Part shown: positions 45,131 through 53,825 of the stretch, one piece after another
Position numbering within the stretch: the stretch's first letter is position 1
Layout: every line of letters starts with the position of its first letter
NCBI GenBank assembly: GCA_903905065.1
Contig: CAIVEW010000073.1
Coordinates: 121,451-185,450 of the forward strand
From: an uncultured Bacteroidota bacterium
GTDB taxonomy: Bacteria; Bacteroidota; Bacteroidia; Chitinophagales; Chitinophagaceae
Reading direction: 5' to 3'
DNA: 64,000 nucleotides
Program-made: the position numbers and the translations under genes
The notes under the pieces: generated by a model
What the model was told of the DNA's origin: nothing
Database searches by the model: none
What the model saw: the letters and a program-made list of their open reading frames with translations, nothing else

Positions 45131-45158
45131 GTAGAGACCAATGCGTATGCGTCTTTAC
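45131..45158. repeat. GTAGAGACG-type hairpin repeat, copy 3 (diverged core)
   Basis: Outer arms GTAGAGAC and GTCTTTAC with a different inner sequence (AATGCGTATGC). It lies between convergent genes, next to copy 2. Confidence 0.65.
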
Positions 45159-45180
45159 GAAATACAAACAAAAGGGCAGC

Positions 45181-45813
45181 CTATATAAACTTATTATCCT
45201 TTGCTGCTTTTATGGCATCTGCTTTTGAATGTACGTTCAGCTTGTGGTAGATATTCTTGATGTGCGATTTCACGGTTTCGAGGTCGATGAATAACTCCTC
45301 GGCTATGCGCTTACGGCTTTTGCCGGTAGCTATCTGCTCCAGTATTTCCGTCTCGCGGCGCGTGAGCGGGGTTGATTCATTTCTTTTAAAGGACGAGATC
45401 ACCATGCGGGCAATATGCGCGCTCATGGGGCCGCCGCCTTCCATCACTTCATGTATTGCAGCCACGATTTTATCGGCCGGAGTGTTCTTGGTAAGGTAGC
45501 CGGCAGCACCGCTGCCCAGTGCGCGGAAAATGAGCATTTCCTGTTCGTATACGGTGAGTATCAGGATATGGGTATCAGGCAGTATTTTTTTGAGCTTGGG
45601 CAGCGCGTCTATGCCCGATATGCCCGGCAGCTCCACGTCCAGCAATATCACGTCCGGGTTATCCTTCACAATTCTCTTTGCTGCATCTTCGTATGAGGGG
45701 TACGTGCCTACCACTTTATATCCGTCGGTATTGCCAATGAGAAAAGCATAGCCCTCCCGTATGGTTTCATCGTCTTCTATTATCGCTACATGTATATCCA
45801 GGTCACGCTTCAT
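45181..45813 (-). CDS. NarL/LuxR-family response regulator
   Basis: A 210-residue DNA-binding regulator. The receiver domain has the acidic pocket Glu-Asp-Asp at residues 13-15, phosphoacceptor Asp59 in VILLDVELPG and Lys109-type position in YLTKNTPADK. The C-terminal GerE helix-turn-helix is LTRRETEILEQIATGKSRKR with DLETVKSHIKNIYHKL. It lies 46 bp downstream of the sensor kinase gene and is almost certainly its partner. The divergent TonB receptor gene is a plausible target (inference). Confidence 0.93.
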   Translation of the reverse strand: MKRDLDIHVAIIEDDETIREGYAFLIGNTDGYKVVGTYPSYEDAAKRIVKDNPDVILLDVELPGISGIDALPKLKKILPDTHILILTVYEQEMLIFRALGSGAAGYLTKNTPADKIVAAIHEVMEGGGPMSAHIARMVISSFKRNESTPLTRRETEILEQIATGKSRKRIAEELFIDLETVKSHIKNIYHKLNVHSKADAIKAAKDNKFI

Positions 45814-45859
45814 AAAACAATAATTTTATCAAAGTTCCGGGTTCTTGTGTTACGGTGTA

Positions 45860-48841
45860 TCACCTGTTTGGCGGTATTTTAAACGTCAGGCTGATGATCG
45901 TGCCTTTATTGGCCCTCGAATCTATATACAACTTGCCATTAAGCCGTTCCGCACGGGTATTCATATTATTGATGCCGTTGCCTTTTTTCAAGGTATGCAT
46001 ATCAAAGCCAATGCCGTCGTCTTTCAGCACCATATGCAGCACATTCCTGTTCTTCAGCGTCACATCCAGCGATATGTTCTTGGCCTGGGAATACTTAAGG
46101 CTGTTATTCAGCGCCTCTTTGAAGATCATGATGAGGTTGCGGCTCATGTCCATTGGCAACCGGAAGTTGCGCCATTTTTCATCGGTACCGGTAAAAGTGA
46201 AATTTACTTCAGTATCCTGTACCAACTCGCCGCCAAAGTCGCGGATGCGGTGCAGGATCTCGTACAGGTTATCATTTGATGGTTTCAGTGACCAAAGTAT
46301 ATCGCGGGTTCCGCTGTATAATTGGGCTGTATTATCTTCTATCTGGCCCAAAATCCTGGTTGTTTCGGGTGTGAGCGCAGCCTTGCTTTTCAAGACACTG
46401 GTAAGCACATTGATACGGGTGAGCTTATTGCCTATCTCATCATGGAAATCTTCGGCTGTACGCATACGTATCTTACCCTGTTCTTCTATGCGCAGCTTTT
46501 GCAGCAGCCGTTCTCTTCTTTGTTTCCTGCTGTTTACAATGTACTGCAGCAAAATACCGATAAGGATACAAGCAATAAGCACCGAAAACCGGAACCAGGT
46601 TGTTTTTTGGAACGGGGTAATGATCTCGAATGAATAAGTCAGCTCCGGCAAATGCTCTTCGTCCCGCCCGCTGCACTGCACGTGAAATACATACTTGCCG
46701 GGTGGCAGCGCGGAATAGGTAACGGAATTGGTGGCAGACCAGTCGGACCAGGGTGTTTCGAGGCCATCCATACGGTAGCGGTAAAGCACCTCCTGCGATC
46801 CGGTTAGCGTTATTGCCTGGAATGTAAAAGTGATGTTGTTCTTTTTATAGGGGAGCCTAAGGTCGTAGGGTATGCCGTACCAACTGTCGGTACTATCATA
46901 ATAACTGCGGTCGATGGTGTTTTCACCTCCCAGTTTCACGGATTGTAGTACAATGCTTGTAGGGGCTGATGACACTATATCCGTATGCGGCTGATAATGA
47001 ATGGCACCATTGGTTGTACCAAACCACAAGCCGCCATCAGGTTGTTTTAATACGGCATTGATATTGCTTTCCATGCCAGTTATTCCCTGGCCCTTTCCGT
47101 AAAAGGTAACCATTGGTTCGCCGCCTTCATTCATCGTTATCTTATGGATGCCGAAACCCGTGCCTGTCCATATGTTCCCGTCATTATCGGCAATGACGTT
47201 ATAGATAAAATCGGAGCGTAGCCCCTTACTTTTGTTGATAACAAGTGATTTACCGGTGACAACATTATACCTGATGAGGCCATTTTCTGAACTCCCGATC
47301 CAGAGGTCTTCACCCTTTAACGCAAAGCAATTTACCGATGAACTGTCTGCAATGGTGTTTGTCTTGAAGTCGGTTACCTCGCCTGCCTGGTATTGCTGGA
47401 TGCCGGCCTCGGTTGCCATGAGCACCTTGTCTCCCCCTACGTCCAGGAAAGCCGTTACCGGCATATTTTTATTGAATACGGTCTTAAAACTGTCATGTTC
47501 ATACAACATGGCGCCGTTGGAAAACCCGATCCACAAACGGTGTTCCGGGTCTTCATAAAGGCTCTGTATCAGGTTTGAAGGGAAGTTGCGGTCGGGCGCT
47601 TCGTATTGCCGGAATATCTCGTTATCATAAGACCACAGGCCTCTTCCGCGGGTTCCTATCCATAACTTTCCACTGTGTGTATGGCACAAAGAAGTAATAC
47701 CGGGGACGGGGTTGGAAGGGAAGGGCAGTGCATTTACTTTTCCATCAACGAATGTATAAAGGCCGGCGTCATACGTGCCCAGGAAAAGAGAATCACGCCT
47801 GTTAGAGGCCAGCGCCATGATCTGCGCGCTGGGTAATCCCATTGTCTCGTCGAGCACTGTGAACTGCGAACCGGAGAACCGGAATATTCCCTGTCCGTCC
47901 GATGCCATCCACACATTGCCTTCGGCATCCGTCAGCAGATCAAAAAAAGTATTATCACTAAGGCCGTTCCGTTTGTTGTACGATTGAACTTTGTCGTCGG
48001 CGATCTTCAAAACACCATTACTGGTGCCTAGCCATAGCGCTCCGGAATTATCCTGTGTAATTGAAGACCTGAGTGACGGATAAGTAAGCGGCTGTCCGTT
48101 GATGAGATATGGCATGAACTTATTACCATCTTCCATTTTATACAGCCCACCGCTGGTCGTCAGCCAGATCGTTTTATCCAGGTCGCGGAATATCCTGTAC
48201 ACGTAGGGCGCTTTTTGCTGGCTGTCTATTTGATAGCGACATGTGTCCCACTTGCCTTTGGCATAATGATAGACGGCCCTGTCGTTTGCCACCCAAATGC
48301 CGCCTTTTTCGGCCAATATCGACGACACAGTTTCTGCAGGGCCGGGAACGGCAAAGTATTTTATCTTCCCCTTAGTAATGAAATATACTTCTCCCTGCAC
48401 ACGCCACCAGGCCGTGTCACTGACTGTCTGTATTTGCTGGGCGCTGATGGTGCGTGTTGACTGCTGCGGTTTTGAGTAATGAATGAACTTTCTGCCATCA
48501 AAGCGCGAAATACCTGCGGTGCCGCCCGTCCATATATAGCCCTGTGAGTCGACAGCTACGCTCCACACCGTGTTATTGAGCATTCCATTTCTTACCGTAT
48601 AGTTTGTAAAATTCCTGCCGTCATACCGGGAAAGTCCACCCAGTGTACCGATCCACAAGTTGCCCATCTTATCCTGCGCAAGGCATGTAGCCTGCGACTG
48701 CACGAGGCCATCATCTACGTTCAGGTTATGAAATGGATAGCGCTGACCAAATGACACAACAGAAAATAGCATCGCCACCGCACTGATGATTACGCATCTT
48801 ATGCCGGACGGTATTGCCTGCTGATCGATTTTGTACCACAT
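45860..48841 (-). CDS. sensor histidine kinase with two-component propeller and Y_Y_Y domain
   Basis: A 993-residue membrane sensor. After a signal/anchor segment (about residues 15-32), repeated propeller blades (MGNLWIGTLGGLSRYDGRNF, WVANDRAVYHYAKGKWD, NIWTGTGFGIHKI) fill the periplasmic part. A Y_Y_Y domain follows (YRYRMDGLETPWSDWS, LPPGKYVFHVQC), then one membrane helix (FSVLIACILIGILLQYIV) and a HisKA_3-type dimerisation helix with the phospho-His in DFHDEIGNKLTRINVL, and a HATPase_c domain (LVLKDDGIGFDMHTLKKGNG). It resembles hybrid-type glycan sensors but has no fused receiver; the receiver is the next gene. Confidence 0.93.
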   Translation of the reverse strand: MWYKIDQQAIPSGIRCVIISAVAMLFSVVSFGQRYPFHNLNVDDGLVQSQATCLAQDKMGNLWIGTLGGLSRYDGRNFTNYTVRNGMLNNTVWSVAVDSQGYIWTGGTAGISRFDGRKFIHYSKPQQSTRTISAQQIQTVSDTAWWRVQGEVYFITKGKIKYFAVPGPAETVSSILAEKGGIWVANDRAVYHYAKGKWDTCRYQIDSQQKAPYVYRIFRDLDKTIWLTTSGGLYKMEDGNKFMPYLINGQPLTYPSLRSSITQDNSGALWLGTSNGVLKIADDKVQSYNKRNGLSDNTFFDLLTDAEGNVWMASDGQGIFRFSGSQFTVLDETMGLPSAQIMALASNRRDSLFLGTYDAGLYTFVDGKVNALPFPSNPVPGITSLCHTHSGKLWIGTRGRGLWSYDNEIFRQYEAPDRNFPSNLIQSLYEDPEHRLWIGFSNGAMLYEHDSFKTVFNKNMPVTAFLDVGGDKVLMATEAGIQQYQAGEVTDFKTNTIADSSSVNCFALKGEDLWIGSSENGLIRYNVVTGKSLVINKSKGLRSDFIYNVIADNDGNIWTGTGFGIHKITMNEGGEPMVTFYGKGQGITGMESNINAVLKQPDGGLWFGTTNGAIHYQPHTDIVSSAPTSIVLQSVKLGGENTIDRSYYDSTDSWYGIPYDLRLPYKKNNITFTFQAITLTGSQEVLYRYRMDGLETPWSDWSATNSVTYSALPPGKYVFHVQCSGRDEEHLPELTYSFEIITPFQKTTWFRFSVLIACILIGILLQYIVNSRKQRRERLLQKLRIEEQGKIRMRTAEDFHDEIGNKLTRINVLTSVLKSKAALTPETTRILGQIEDNTAQLYSGTRDILWSLKPSNDNLYEILHRIRDFGGELVQDTEVNFTFTGTDEKWRNFRLPMDMSRNLIMIFKEALNNSLKYSQAKNISLDVTLKNRNVLHMVLKDDGIGFDMHTLKKGNGINNMNTRAERLNGKLYIDSRANKGTIISLTFKIPPNR

Positions 48842-48983
48842 ATCGTGCTGTGAAATTAACCCTTATCGCCATCACAAAATACTCAATACTGCCTGTTTTT
48901 ATGTTACAGGAATGCAAATCACCCGCGAAGGGGGAATATATCGTCAGTATTCGCCGATACTTTTGAACTGTCAACCACACCAT

Positions 48984-51428
48984 ATGAAGAACCTACTTTT
49001 AAGCACGGCGTTTATCTTCTTTTTATTGCCAGCAACAAGCACTGTGGCCCGCACTGGTGGTATATCGGGCAAAGTGACAGATGATGCAGGAAAGCCTGTG
49101 AGTTTCGCCAGTATTATCTTATTACATGCTGCTGATTCCAGCCTGGTGAAGACCACGCTTACCAACGACAACGGAACATATGACCTCGCGCCGGTTGCAA
49201 ATGGCACCTACTTCGTTAAAGTGATGCTGATGGGCTATGACACTTACAATTCAGAAAAACTGACCGTTACTGATAATGTGATACCATTGCGGGAAATACG
49301 GATCCATGAAGCGGCTGCGAAACTTAAGGAAGTAACAGTAAGTGCACAAAAGCCATTTATTGAAGTGCACCCGGATATGTTGGTGGTGAATGTGGATAAC
49401 AGCATTGTTAGCGCCGGAAATTCCGCGCTGGATATTCTCGCAAAATCTCCCGGTGTCACCGTTGACCAAAATGATAATATAAGCCTGAAGGGCAAGCAGG
49501 GAGTAAATGTGATGATAGACGGGCGTATAGTACCGTTGTCTGCCGCCGACCTCGCTAATATGCTGAAGAGCATGCCTTCCAATTCCATTGATAAGATCGA
49601 GATCATTTCCAATCCTTCGGCAAAGTATGATGCAGCCGGTACTGCCGGTATCATCAATATAAAGACAAAGAAGGACAGCAAGAAAGGGCTTAACGGCAGT
49701 GTAAATGGCAGCTATGGGCAAGGCGTATATCCAAAAGATAATGCAGGTTTCAATCTCAACTACCGCAAAAATAAACTGAATGTATACCTGAATTATAACC
49801 TTGGCGACCGCGAAGGATTTAGTCATGTGGACTGGGACAGAAAATACTACACTAGTAACGTGTACACGGGTTCTTACGTGCAGGATAACAACACTACGTT
49901 TCGCTTCCGTACCAATCTCGCCGGTGCAGGGGTGGATTACAATCTTACTTCCAAAACCACAATAGGCGCAGCTATAACGGGTGAGAATTTTTATATGGGT
50001 ACCAAGGGATATTATTTCGCTAATGTTATGGACCCTAACAACCAGCTGCAATCAACCTTCGCAACAAACAATACTTCCGGGGGCAACTGGAACAACTATG
50101 CACCCAACCTGCATATGAAACATACATTCGACAGTACGGGAAAAGAACTGACGATAGATGCCGACTATGCAAGATACTGGAACCGGAACAGCCAGGATTT
50201 TACGACCAACTACAATTTACCTGATGGCGCACAAATGCAACCACCCTATATATTGCATGGAGATATCACAGGTGTTACGCAAATACGCTCGATCAAAGCG
50301 GATTACGTAAATCCTTTTAAAAATGGCGTACGATTAGAGTCAGGCGTAAAGAGTAGTTTTGTAACAGCCGATAACACGCCGACGTTCGACAGCATAAGCA
50401 ACGGTAACCGTTTCTATGATCCTACAAAAAGTGATCATTTTATTTACAATGAGAATATCAATGCTGCCTATGTGAATGCCAGCAAGGAATGGAAAAAGTA
50501 TAGCGCACAATTCGGGTTGCGGGGTGAGCAAACAATTGTTGACGGCAAAGAGCTTGTTACAGACCAGTCTTTTGAAAAAAACTACATCCGCCTGTTTCCA
50601 AGCCTGGCTGTGCAGGACCATATAAACGCGAATAATGACCTGGGTGTCACCCTAAGCAGGCGCATTGAACGACCCGGATATGATGATCTGAACCCTTATA
50701 AGTTCTTTGTGGACCCAAGTACCTACAAAGTGGGCAATCCTTATCTTAATCCGGCGCTCACTTATTCGGGAGAGTTGTCGCATACGTACAAACAGCGGCT
50801 TATTACGACGCTCAGCTACAGTGTCACAGACAATGTGATCACAGAAGTAATAAAGCCCAGCACCACGCAGGAACATGTGACGATCCAGACGAAAGATAAT
50901 CTCGCTACGATGCGGTATTTCGGAGCCAGTGGTTCTTACACCATTCCTATTTTCAAGTGGTGGACCAACATTACCAACGCTGATGCCTACTATGCTCAAT
51001 ACCAGGGCAACCTGGCCAGTACAAACCTGAATGCAGGCAAACCTACGTTTGATATAAATACCAGCAACAAATTTACAATGCCCAAAGATTGGTCGGCAGA
51101 GCTTACTGTTTTTTACCAGGCCGCACAGGTTTACGGATTTCTGAACCTCACGCCAATATCCATGTTCAACGTAGGGATCCAGAAAAATATGTTCGACAAA
51201 CGGCTGACTGTGCGTTTTAATGCAAACGATATTTTCTGGCACGGAAATGAGAGCGGCTCATCCTATTTCACGGGTTATACCGAAGTATTTACCGCCCGTC
51301 ATGATACACGGCAGGCCGCCATATCACTAACCTATCATTTCGGTAAGAAATCGGTGGCGCCTGTACATAAGCACAGCGGCGGTGCAGAGGATGAGAAGAA
51401 GAGAGCCGGAGAGCAAGGTGGAGCATAG
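48984..51428 (+). CDS. TonB-dependent receptor family outer membrane protein (OMP_b-brl_3 type)
   Basis: An 814-residue protein. The ATG at 48984 gives the signal peptide (KNLLLSTAFIFFLLPATSTVA); the longer frame from 48831 overlaps the opposite sensor gene. A CarboxypepD_reg domain (ISGKVTDDAGKPVSFASIIL) and plug (ALDILAKSPGVTVDQNDNIS, GVNVMIDGRIV, IEIISNPSAKYDAAGTAGI) precede an outer membrane barrel family protein domain. The C-terminus is unusually polar (KHSGGAEDEKKRAGEQGG) rather than ending in a barrel strand. It is divergent from the sensor kinase/regulator pair with 142 bp between. Substrate unknown. Confidence 0.9.
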   Translation: MKNLLLSTAFIFFLLPATSTVARTGGISGKVTDDAGKPVSFASIILLHAADSSLVKTTLTNDNGTYDLAPVANGTYFVKVMLMGYDTYNSEKLTVTDNVIPLREIRIHEAAAKLKEVTVSAQKPFIEVHPDMLVVNVDNSIVSAGNSALDILAKSPGVTVDQNDNISLKGKQGVNVMIDGRIVPLSAADLANMLKSMPSNSIDKIEIISNPSAKYDAAGTAGIINIKTKKDSKKGLNGSVNGSYGQGVYPKDNAGFNLNYRKNKLNVYLNYNLGDREGFSHVDWDRKYYTSNVYTGSYVQDNNTTFRFRTNLAGAGVDYNLTSKTTIGAAITGENFYMGTKGYYFANVMDPNNQLQSTFATNNTSGGNWNNYAPNLHMKHTFDSTGKELTIDADYARYWNRNSQDFTTNYNLPDGAQMQPPYILHGDITGVTQIRSIKADYVNPFKNGVRLESGVKSSFVTADNTPTFDSISNGNRFYDPTKSDHFIYNENINAAYVNASKEWKKYSAQFGLRGEQTIVDGKELVTDQSFEKNYIRLFPSLAVQDHINANNDLGVTLSRRIERPGYDDLNPYKFFVDPSTYKVGNPYLNPALTYSGELSHTYKQRLITTLSYSVTDNVITEVIKPSTTQEHVTIQTKDNLATMRYFGASGSYTIPIFKWWTNITNADAYYAQYQGNLASTNLNAGKPTFDINTSNKFTMPKDWSAELTVFYQAAQVYGFLNLTPISMFNVGIQKNMFDKRLTVRFNANDIFWHGNESGSSYFTGYTEVFTARHDTRQAAISLTYHFGKKSVAPVHKHSGGAEDEKKRAGEQGGA

Positions 51429-51479
51429 AAAAAGATTCCCGCCTATATATTAGCAAATGAGCTGCATCTGTTGCAGCAC

Positions 51480-51521
51480 GCCCCCGGACAAATTTGTGTG
51501 ATCAGTTCCGGGGGCCTTTTT
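51480..51521 (+). terminator. terminator of the TonB receptor gene
   Basis: A GC-rich 9-bp perfect stem (51480-51488 with 51507-51515), an 18-nt loop and a T-run, 52 bp after the stop codon. Confidence 0.75.
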
Positions 51522-51526
51522 ATAAA

Positions 51527-51551
51527 CAAAAATGTCCCGAAACCGGGACAC
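51527..51551 (-). terminator. terminator of the Cys/Lys-rich peptide gene
   Basis: A 7-bp stem TGTCCCG/CGGGACA (51533-51539 with 51544-51550), loop AAAC, and on the minus strand five T directly after. It faces the preceding terminator. Confidence 0.7.
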
Positions 51552-51572
51552 TTTTCAACGAATAAGTCTGGC

Positions 51573-51788
51573 TTATGCTTTTGGTTTGTTCTGCTGTGTT
51601 TTAGTCTGGCTTGCAGTCGTTTTTGCGTCCTTCGCAGTGCCTTCTTTTGAAGCTTCTTCTTTCGAACCGTCCTTCTTGCAGCACGACTTAGTGCATTTTG
51701 CACCCTTTTTGCAGCAAGCCTTATCCTGGGCAAATGCACCGCCTGTGATCATCAACGCAGCAGCTAATAATAAAGTGAGTTTTTTCAT
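51573..51788 (-). CDS. small exported Cys/Lys-rich peptide
   Basis: A 71-residue precursor; the ATG at 51788 gives a signal peptide (MKKLTLLLAAALMITGGAFAQ), better than the frame from 51806. The mature ~50 residues contain five Cys in CCKKGAKCTKSCC, then a low-complexity Lys/Ala/Thr/Gln tail. The Cys pattern could bind metal ions or form disulfides, but no named family is recognised. It has its own terminator and stands alone. Similar small exported Cys/Lys-rich peptides occur in Bacteroidota as far as I recall. Confidence 0.7.
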   Translation of the reverse strand: MKKLTLLLAAALMITGGAFAQDKACCKKGAKCTKSCCKKDGSKEEASKEGTAKDAKTTASQTKTQQNKPKA

Positions 51789-51838
51789 TGTTTGTGATTT
51801 TAGCACACGAAGGTAAAGAATATTTTTATGACGGGTGG

Positions 51839-52027
51839 CTAACCTTCGCTATTTAACATTCCGCTATTTCTTCTTCGGGCTAAGCCAATGTGTGTTTCAA
51901 CAATAACCGGCTTCAGCATTCCCTGCTTTATCCATTTCTCGTGCCCGCCTTCCGTTTTCACATGTTTTAATCCTTTGAACTCAAGGTATTTCTTAAAGAC
52001 CCTTAACGAAATGTTCTTTATCGGCAT
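51839..52027 (-). CDS. hicA: HicA-type mRNA interferase toxin
   Basis: A 62-residue protein starting MPIKNISLRVFKKYLEFKGL. The dsRBD-like fold has the catalytic His in TEGGHEKWIKQGML, followed by KPVIVETHIG. The start at 52027, 4 nt after the hicB stop, is favoured over 52054. The last dozen residues (LARRRNSGMLNSEG) do not resemble the usual HicA ending (a Pro-x-Pro then a helix), so a late frameshift is possible. The order antitoxin first, toxin second is the reverse of the classical hicAB. Predicted to cleave mRNA when free of HicB. Confidence 0.72.
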   Translation of the reverse strand: MPIKNISLRVFKKYLEFKGLKHVKTEGGHEKWIKQGMLKPVIVETHIGLARRRNSGMLNSEG

Positions 52028-52031
52028 AAAA

Positions 52032-52409
52032 TCAGGATAAAGAAAACCGAACACTGGTGCTCAACTTCTTGTAGTTCAGGTGTTCAAATACTCGTTTGAA
52101 ATTGTCGTTGTGCTGCAGCAATTTGGTTACTGGAGGCGGCAGCAAAGATCTTGCGGTGCGCGAATTTGTCAGCCATCCCAACCTTTTCAAATCTTGCAAT
52201 AAAGTATGATGTTCAGTGGTGTATTCAAAATATTGGCCCAGCGCATATTTATAGCTTGCCACAGCTTCCTTTTCACTGTATCCATAACCGGAAAGGTCCA
52301 ACGAAGGACAATAACAGATTGTTGTGCCGTCTTCTTTGAAAATTATAAGTGGTAGGTCAAACTCAAGCATCTCCTTACCATCTTGCGAAGGTTTCGTTTT
52401 TGCTCTCAT
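52032..52409 (-). CDS. hicB: HicB-like antitoxin
   Basis: A 125-residue protein with a partial-RNase-H-like HicB fold: LPLIIFKEDGTTICYCPSLD followed by LSGYGYSEKEAVASYKYALG. It is longer than a minimal HicB, and the C-terminal half (LPPPVTKLLQHNDNFKRVFE) may contain DNA-binding or dimerising residues, but no clear HTH is visible. It is expected to neutralise the neighbouring HicA and repress the operon. Confidence 0.75.
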   Translation of the reverse strand: MRAKTKPSQDGKEMLEFDLPLIIFKEDGTTICYCPSLDLSGYGYSEKEAVASYKYALGQYFEYTTEHHTLLQDLKRLGWLTNSRTARSLLPPPVTKLLQHNDNFKRVFEHLNYKKLSTSVRFSLS

Positions 52410-52457
52410 AGTAGTCGATCGTTTTTTACCAGTGATTAAATCTAAAATATAAAGCTA

Positions 52458-53114
52458 CTAATAATGTGCCAATACCGTCACACCCCCCTTCACGACATCG
52501 CCTATCTTGACATCGACCTTTGTACCGAGTGGTAGGTAAACGTCTACCCGGGATCCGAACCTTATGAACCCAAACTCTTCATTCTGTTTTACGATATCTC
52601 CCTCTTTTACATAAAAACAAATCCGACGCGCCATGGCGCCAGCTATCTGCCGCATGAGGATGTCGCCATTATCGTTGCCGATAACAATAGTCGTACGTTC
52701 GTTTTCTGTGGATGATTTAGGGTGCCAGGCAACAAGATATTTACCTGGGTGGTATTTCATGTACTTTATCTCGCCGCTCACGGGGTTGCGGTTTACATGC
52801 ACATTCACGGGTGACATAAATATGGATACCTGCAAGCGCTTGTCTTTAAAATACTCGGGTTCATAGGTTTCTTCTATTACCACTACCTTGCCGTCAGCAG
52901 GGCAGATTACTTTTTCTTCGCCATGCACCATATTTCGTGTCGGCAGGCGGAAAAACGCCACCACCCAGAACCATACCAGGAAAAGCAGGAAAGTAAGGAG
53001 GTAAGCGAGCCAAGCAAGATGCACATGCAAAAAATGCCATGCTGCCCAGCCCAGTGCCAGCCACAAAATGGTCGCGATTATAATATACTTATACCCTTCG
53101 CGGTGAATTCTCAT
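52458..53114 (-). CDS. psd: phosphatidylserine decarboxylase family protein
   Basis: A 218-residue short-form enzyme converting phosphatidylserine to phosphatidylethanolamine. Two N-terminal hydrophobic segments (YIIIATILWLALGWAAWHFL, LAYLLTFLLFLVWFWVVAFF) anchor it. CPADGKVVVIEE and VSIFMSPVNVHVNRNPVSGE are family motifs. Self-cleavage to form the pyruvoyl group is expected at Gly-Ser in FIRFGSRVDVYLP. The GSR rather than LGST variant is that of short archaetidylserine-decarboxylase-like members. Confidence 0.92.
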   Translation of the reverse strand: MRIHREGYKYIIIATILWLALGWAAWHFLHVHLAWLAYLLTFLLFLVWFWVVAFFRLPTRNMVHGEEKVICPADGKVVVIEETYEPEYFKDKRLQVSIFMSPVNVHVNRNPVSGEIKYMKYHPGKYLVAWHPKSSTENERTTIVIGNDNGDILMRQIAGAMARRICFYVKEGDIVKQNEEFGFIRFGSRVDVYLPLGTKVDVKIGDVVKGGVTVLAHY

Positions 53115-53145
53115 TGCGTAATAATTGAGCCGCTAAGGTAAGTCA

Positions 53146-53178
53146 AAAAAAGAAGCGGTCTCATTGTGGTGAGAGCGG
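53146..53178 (-). terminator. terminator of the Imm51-like gene
   Basis: On the minus strand, a stem with one mismatch (CGCTCTCA/TGAGACCG) followed by seven T. It shares its arm sequence GAAGCGGTCTC with the terminator of clpC at 53780-53806. Confidence 0.55.
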
Positions 53179-53239
53179 ACTTGTGATAAGATGTATCTTA
53201 CGTTGAAGAAAAGTTTACGCAGATTTTATGAATTTCTGT

Positions 53240-53641
53240 TCAATCACTTATTCTTTTATGATCTGCTTTTTTAAGCCAGGCATCCAATTTTTTTTTATCC
53301 GAAAATATGGGACTAAGTATTTTGACAAAAGCTATTTGGGATAATTTACTATCTGCGTAAGCAAAAAAAGCACCGGCTTCCGGGTCCATCTGAACATGTT
53401 TCAGTAGCTCAGGATCTTGCTTCTCTAAAATTTGGACAATTATTCCTTCCCATGAGTAGCCATTTCCAGAGAATCCATATTTTTCGAATAAATTTTTGTA
53501 ATGGGGATATAATGGTTTGTTTTCTATAAATGCAGTTATCTCATTTTTATTACCAATCGTGAACGGAGCATATTGATTTCTATCTTGTGAGAAGACAAGT
53601 TTAGGCAATAATGTTATCAGCAACACCCAATATCTGTTCAT
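53240..53641 (-). CDS. exported Imm51-like protein
   Basis: A 133-residue protein. The ATG at 53641 is preferred over 53653 because MNRYWVLLITLLPKLVFSQ forms a signal peptide. The mature part (FEKYGFSGNGYSWEGIIVQI, MDPEAGAFFAYADSKLSQIA) resembles the Imm51 family of polymorphic-toxin immunity proteins, whose members carry GNGYxW and DPEAGxFxAY. Imm51 proteins are usually cytoplasmic, so an exported form is unusual. No toxin gene is adjacent; it may be an orphan immunity gene. Family call from memory of the motif. Confidence 0.6.
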   Translation of the reverse strand: MNRYWVLLITLLPKLVFSQDRNQYAPFTIGNKNEITAFIENKPLYPHYKNLFEKYGFSGNGYSWEGIIVQILEKQDPELLKHVQMDPEAGAFFAYADSKLSQIAFVKILSPIFSDKKKLDAWLKKADHKRISD

Positions 53642-53779
53642 AGTTGAAAGCAAGTTAATAATAAAAAATCAAGCATCTAGTTTGAATTGAAAGACCGCTT
53701 TTATTTTTCAAAGTCGTTTGACGTTACTAGTCCAACAGCAATTTAGCCATTATCCCAAACAACCCCCTTTCCTATAAAA

Positions 53780-53806
53780 GAAGCGGTCTCACCAGGAGAC
53801 CGCTTC
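53780..53806 (-). terminator. terminator of clpC
   Basis: An 11-bp perfect stem (GAAGCGGTCTC/GAGACCGCTTC), a 5-nt loop and on the minus strand a TTTTAT run, 20 bp after the clpC stop. Confidence 0.85.
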
Positions 53807-53825
53807 AACTATTTAACCTATTAAC

